This document shows, one piece after another, positions 6,089-8,876 of a stretch of 8,876 nt of DNA. Under the pieces are notes generated by a model. The model was given only the letters and a program-made list of their open reading frames with translations. It was not told where the DNA came from and ran no database searches. The stretch's first letter is position 1; the number at the start of each line of letters is the position of its first letter. This stretch comes from Deltaproteobacteria bacterium (GTDB lineage: Bacteria > Desulfobacterota > Desulfobacteria > Desulfobacterales > JAFDDL01): the NCBI GenBank assembly GCA_019310865.1, contig JAFDDL010000125.1, positions 1-8,876 of the forward strand, given 5' to 3'. Made by a program: the position numbers and the translations under genes.

Positions 6089-6727
6089 ATGAATCCACAG
6101 AATTTTGTGAGCAAAATTAAATGGCTTGGCCACGATTCATTTCGACTGGACGCCTCAAAGACTGTCTATTTTGATCCATACGAGATTTCATCCAACCCGA
6201 GCGCGGATATTATTTTGATAACCCACGAACATTTTGACCATTGCTCCCCCGAAGATGTGGCCAAAATACAGACCGAGCAAACCGTTATCGTTACGGAAAA
6301 AGATTCCGCTGCAAAGCTTTCCGGCGATGTTCGAATTCTGGCGCCGGGAGAAAGCCTCTCCATTGGCGATGTGACCATTGAGGCCGTTCGCGCCTATAAT
6401 ACTGATAAGGATTTCCATCCAAAGAAAAACGACTGGCTTGGATTTATCGTTGAAATGGACGGCATCCGTATCTACCATGCCGGTGATACCGATCATATAC
6501 CGGAAATGCGCGACGTTAAAACGGATATTGCATTGTTGCCGGTTTCGGGCACCTATGTCATGACCGCAAATGAAGCGGTGTCGGCAGCCCTGGACATCGA
6601 ACCGAAAATTGCCATTCCCATGCACTACGGCGCAATTGTGGGAACCGGTGAGGATGCGGATATATTCAAGTCGGAGCTGTCCGGTAGGATTGATGTAATT
6701 GTTTTACGTCAAGAATCCCCCGGATAA
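6089..6727 (+). CDS. MBL-fold (metallo-beta-lactamase superfamily) metal-dependent hydrolase
   Basis: The 212-residue protein is a short metallo-beta-lactamase-fold enzyme of the UlaG / UPF0173-like type. The metal-binding motif HEHFDH is at 46-51; further likely ligands are His130 and Asp133 (YHAGDTDH) and His179 (PMHYG). The N-terminal GHDSF segment (residues 14-18) is typical of this subgroup. The substrate is not known; relatives include lactonases and phosphodiesterases, and the sequence alone does not choose. There is no signal peptide, so it should be cytoplasmic. The ATG at 6089 has GGGAGGT at 6078-6084. It follows the histidine kinase by 64 bases, with a hairpin between, so it may be a read-through member of the ald operon or a separate unit. 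Its last 62 bases overlap the 3' end of trpA on the opposite strand. Confidence 0.88.
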   Translation: MNPQNFVSKIKWLGHDSFRLDASKTVYFDPYEISSNPSADIILITHEHFDHCSPEDVAKIQTEQTVIVTEKDSAAKLSGDVRILAPGESLSIGDVTIEAVRAYNTDKDFHPKKNDWLGFIVEMDGIRIYHAGDTDHIPEMRDVKTDIALLPVSGTYVMTANEAVSAALDIEPKIAIPMHYGAIVGTGEDADIFKSELSGRIDVIVLRQESPG

Positions 6728-7472
6728 ATTGACCCACCGCCTCAATGCCGTCCCTGTCTATAATTCGAAGCACCTGGGATCCAATCACTGCGATATCGGC
6801 TTTTCCCTTTAAAAAATCAATATCGGTTTTGTCTTTGACACCAAAACCAAGAGCCAGGGGAAGAGAGGTGGCGCTGCGGCATCGATGGAGATACTGTTCC
6901 AGGGTGCCGGAAAAAGCGGTCTCTTTTCCGGTGACACCTTTTCTGGCCACACAGTAAATAAATCCATCTGCATAGTTGGAAATATATCGCATCCGTTCGG
7001 TGGGCGTGTTTGGAGAGAAAATATAAATCGGTGCAAGCTGATCCTGTTTCATGCAGTGAATATATTGATCCGCCTCTTCCGGGGGTAAATCGGGCACGAT
7101 GGCACCCTGAAGACCACAGGCGGCCATCTCCCGGGTGAAATGCTCAACGCCGTATTTATATAGTATGTTATAGTATGTCATGAACAAAAAGGGGATGTTA
7201 TATAACCGGGTCACTTTCCGCGAAAAATCGAGGCATTGTCGAACCGTTATGCCGCTGGCGATGGCCTGTTGATTTGCATTGAGTATGACCGGTCCGTCGG
7301 CAATGGGTTCGGAAAAGGGGATTTGCATTTCGATCAGGTCGACACCGCTGTCCACCATGATCTGTATTATTTTCAAGGAATCTTCCAGCGATGGATATCC
7401 CAGAACGATATGCGTCATCAGGAGAATCTCTTTTTCCTTCAATCGGTCTTTCAAATAGGATTTAAGCATCAT
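6666..7472 (-). CDS. trpA: Tryptophan synthase alpha subunit
   Basis: TrpA splits indole-3-glycerol phosphate into glyceraldehyde 3-phosphate and indole, which tunnels to TrpB. The chosen start at 7472 (MMLKSYLKDR) gives 268 residues, the same as E. coli TrpA; the next ATG at 7469 is also possible and sits six bases from GGGGG (7476-7480). The frame is open further upstream to an ATG at 7643, but that part lies inside trpB and has no TrpA character. Catalytic Glu48 and Asp59 match Glu49 and Asp60 of the enteric enzyme (LIEMQIPFSEPIADGP). ARKGVTG and LGFGV match the phosphate-binding region. The usual FSDPLADGP is FSEPIADGP here and several neighbouring positions are divergent. The start overlaps the trpB stop by 11 bases (8 with the second ATG), which indicates translational coupling and equal subunit supply. 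The stop lies within the convergent hydrolase gene. Confidence 0.94.
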   Translation of the reverse strand: MMLKSYLKDRLKEKEILLMTHIVLGYPSLEDSLKIIQIMVDSGVDLIEMQIPFSEPIADGPVILNANQQAIASGITVRQCLDFSRKVTRLYNIPFLFMTYYNILYKYGVEHFTREMAACGLQGAIVPDLPPEEADQYIHCMKQDQLAPIYIFSPNTPTERMRYISNYADGFIYCVARKGVTGKETAFSGTLEQYLHRCRSATSLPLALGFGVKDKTDIDFLKGKADIAVIGSQVLRIIDRDGIEAVGQFIRGILDVKQLHQSYRTAPT

Positions 7473-8688
7473 AATCCCCCGCTTTTTGTTGAATAAATGC
7501 CTGCCATTCGGGGTCGCCGAATGCATCGGCAATGATAAAAATGTCCTTATCACCCCGGCCGGATTGATTGATAATGATGATATCTTTTCTGTCCAAGACC
7601 GGCACCTCCTTGAATGCTTGGGCAAATGCATGACCGGATTCAAGCGCTGGTATCAGTCCTTCCTTTTTAATGGTGAGGGAAACCGCATCGAGTACCTCCC
7701 GATCTGTTACGGCTTCAAATCGAACCCGTCCGGTTTTCGACAATCCGGAAAGAATGGGTGAGACGCCCACATAATCCAGACCGGCTGCCACACTGTGGGT
7801 CTCGCGCATCTGCCCATCATCGTCTTGCAGGAAATAGCTTTTATACCCCTGCGCAACGCCGACACTGGCATCGGGAGAAGAAAGTCGTGTCGCGTGTTGA
7901 CCGGTTTCCAATCCATGACCGGCCGCCTCGACACCAACAAGGGATACCGGGTCATCCAGAAATCCAGAGAAGATTCCCAATGCATTAGACCCGCCTCCGA
8001 CACAGGCATAGATGCGTGATGGCAAGCGCCCTTCTTTTTCCAATATTTGCCGCCGCGCTTCCTGGCCGATAATCGATTGAAAAAAGGTAACCATCTCCGG
8101 AAAGGGGTGAGGTCCGCAGGCGGTCCCCAGTACATAATGGGTGGTGTCCATGTTGCCGGCCCAATCCCTGAACGCCTCATTAATGGCATCTTTTAAAATA
8201 CGGGTGCCCTCTTTCACCGGCACCACCGTTGCCCCAAGGCGCTCCATCCAAAACACATTCGGCCGTTGTCGCCGTACATCCACTTCTCCCATGTAGATGG
8301 TGCAGTCGAAGCCGAATTTGGCTGCCATGGTGGCCGTTGCGACACCATGTTGACCGGCACCCGTTTCGGCAATAACCCGTGTTTTACCCATTTGCTTGAC
8401 CAGAAGTCCCTGCCCCATTACGTTATTGGCCTTATGAGCGCCCGTATGGTTCAGGTCCTCGCGTTTAACAAAAATTCTGGCACCACCGAAATGTTCGGTC
8501 AAATTCTCGGCAAAGGTAATGGGCGTTGGTCTGCAGGAATAGGTTGACATCAGATTCTCGTAGCGTGCCCAAAAGGACGGGTCATTTTTTACGGATTCAA
8601 AGGTTTGCGCCAATTCTTCAAATGTGGCAACAAGGATTTCAGGAAGAAAGGCGCCGCCAAATTCTTCATAGTACCCCCTGGTTTTCAT
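7462..8688 (-). CDS. trpB: Tryptophan synthase beta subunit
   Basis: TrpB is the pyridoxal-phosphate subunit that joins indole and L-serine to make L-tryptophan. The 408 residues are normal for a TrpB1-type protein. PLP-binding Lys86 lies in HTGAHKANN (81-89), catalytic Glu108 in ETGAGQHG, the phosphate-binding loop is GGGSN (231-235), Glu350 is in PALES, and Ser376 is in NQSGRGDKD. The protein begins MKTRGYYEEFGGAFLPE, where FGGAF replaces the commoner FGGRY/FGGxYVPE. GLDYVGVSPILSGL (303-316) replaces the usual GLDYPGVGPEHSYL, so it belongs to a divergent branch, matched by the divergent TrpA. The ATG at 8688 has AGGAG at 8702-8698, nine bases upstream. No trpC, trpD, trpE or trpF is visible next to it in this window; the next upstream gene lies beyond the edge or is not recognised. 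Confidence 0.95.
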   Translation of the reverse strand: MKTRGYYEEFGGAFLPEILVATFEELAQTFESVKNDPSFWARYENLMSTYSCRPTPITFAENLTEHFGGARIFVKREDLNHTGAHKANNVMGQGLLVKQMGKTRVIAETGAGQHGVATATMAAKFGFDCTIYMGEVDVRRQRPNVFWMERLGATVVPVKEGTRILKDAINEAFRDWAGNMDTTHYVLGTACGPHPFPEMVTFFQSIIGQEARRQILEKEGRLPSRIYACVGGGSNALGIFSGFLDDPVSLVGVEAAGHGLETGQHATRLSSPDASVGVAQGYKSYFLQDDDGQMRETHSVAAGLDYVGVSPILSGLSKTGRVRFEAVTDREVLDAVSLTIKKEGLIPALESGHAFAQAFKEVPVLDRKDIIIINQSGRGDKDIFIIADAFGDPEWQAFIQQKAGDYDA

Positions 8689-8876
8689 AGAAAGTTTCTC
8701 CTAAATTTTGTGAAAATACAAACCGATCCGTTCGACAAAATAATTCCGAGAAGATGCCGTTTTCCATCTTGTGAAAATGAAGGTAACGGCGGACCAAGAG
8801 GATCGGCGTTTTCGGGTTGACGGATAACGGGTATGCCCGTAATTGATCTGGATATACGATGCGAAATGTCTGTTTG
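8689..8876 (-). other. Unassigned sequence upstream of trpB
   Basis: Read on the trpB strand, all three frames are open for much of these 188 bases, but none gives a protein I recognise (in particular no TrpF C-terminus), and no good sigma-70 or sigma-54 promoter is visible. There are two copies of TTGTGAAAAT on the plus strand (8708-8717 and 8769-8778), 61 bases apart, a short hairpin ACGGG-TATG-CCCGT (8827-8840), and a distant inverted repeat CCGATCC (8723-8729) / GGATCGG (8800-8806). There is no run of tryptophan codons that would mark a trp leader peptide. It is either a leader or promoter region or the 3' end of an unrecognised upstream gene. Confidence 0.4.

Noticed and set aside
7473..7643. 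An N-terminal extension of trpA by 57 residues
   Set aside because: The extension lies within trpB, lacks TrpA similarity, and the shorter start gives the standard 268-residue length with a GGGGG sequence just upstream.
8605..8820. A plus-strand 71-residue open frame at the right end
   Set aside because: It runs antisense into the start of trpB, and its sequence has no recognisable features.
8685..8876. A minus-strand frame ending in TGA that overlaps the trpB ATG by four bases (ATGA), suggesting an upstream coupled gene
   Set aside because: The overlap is attractive, but all three frames are open here and the translation matches no family I know, including TrpF; more upstream sequence is needed.
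8689..8876. A trp attenuator with leader peptide
   Set aside because: No tandem tryptophan codons in a short frame and no terminator hairpin with a T run before trpB.

Overview
The window looks like a piece of a mesophilic, anaerobic-type bacterial chromosome with moderate GC content. Gene style suggests Desulfobacterota (Desulfobacterales-like): a sigma-54 activator with sensory domains, a soluble multi-PAS histidine kinase with cysteine-bearing PAS domains, and a trpBA pair of a divergent type. This placement is an impression from protein style, not a phylogenetic result. No tRNA, rRNA, CRISPR array, insertion sequence or phage gene is visible.

Layout. (1) 3-554, plus strand: the 3' end of a gene resembling putative capsular polysaccharide synthesis / sulfotransferase-like proteins. 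(2) 639-2246, plus: a TyrR-like regulator (ACT, PAS, sigma-54 AAA+, helix-turn-helix). (3) 2247-2674: a 428-base AT-rich control region with a terminator-like element, several short inverted repeats, a near-consensus sigma-70 promoter, a full-consensus sigma-54 promoter and a structured leader. (4) 2675-6024, plus: alanine dehydrogenase (ald), a single-domain response regulator and a soluble three-PAS histidine kinase, closely spaced (25 and 4 bases) and probably one operon. (5) 6089-6727, plus: an MBL-fold hydrolase, set off by a 10-bp inverted repeat. (6) 8688 down to 6666, minus: trpB and trpA, overlapping each other. The 3' end of trpA overlaps the 3' end of the hydrolase gene on the opposite strand by 62 bases. 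(7) 8689-8876: unassigned sequence upstream of trpB.

How it may work together. The regulator has an amino-acid-binding type ACT domain and an intact GAFTGA loop, which E. coli TyrR lacks, so it should activate sigma-54 RNA polymerase. The only consensus -24/-12 promoter I found lies between it and ald. I infer amino-acid-responsive control of alanine oxidation to pyruvate, NADH and ammonia. The two-component pair carried in the same transcript may sense redox or metabolic state through its tandem Cys-PAS domains. The trpBA pair makes the two subunits of tryptophan synthase and is not obviously linked to the ald operon.

Nothing here is clearly a new kind of system. The most original points are the ald control region (a 17-bp palindrome touching a sigma-70 promoter -35 and lying about 76 bases upstream of the sigma-54 start), the coupling of ald to a two-component system, and the exact 115-residue repeat of a Cys-PAS module in the kinase.
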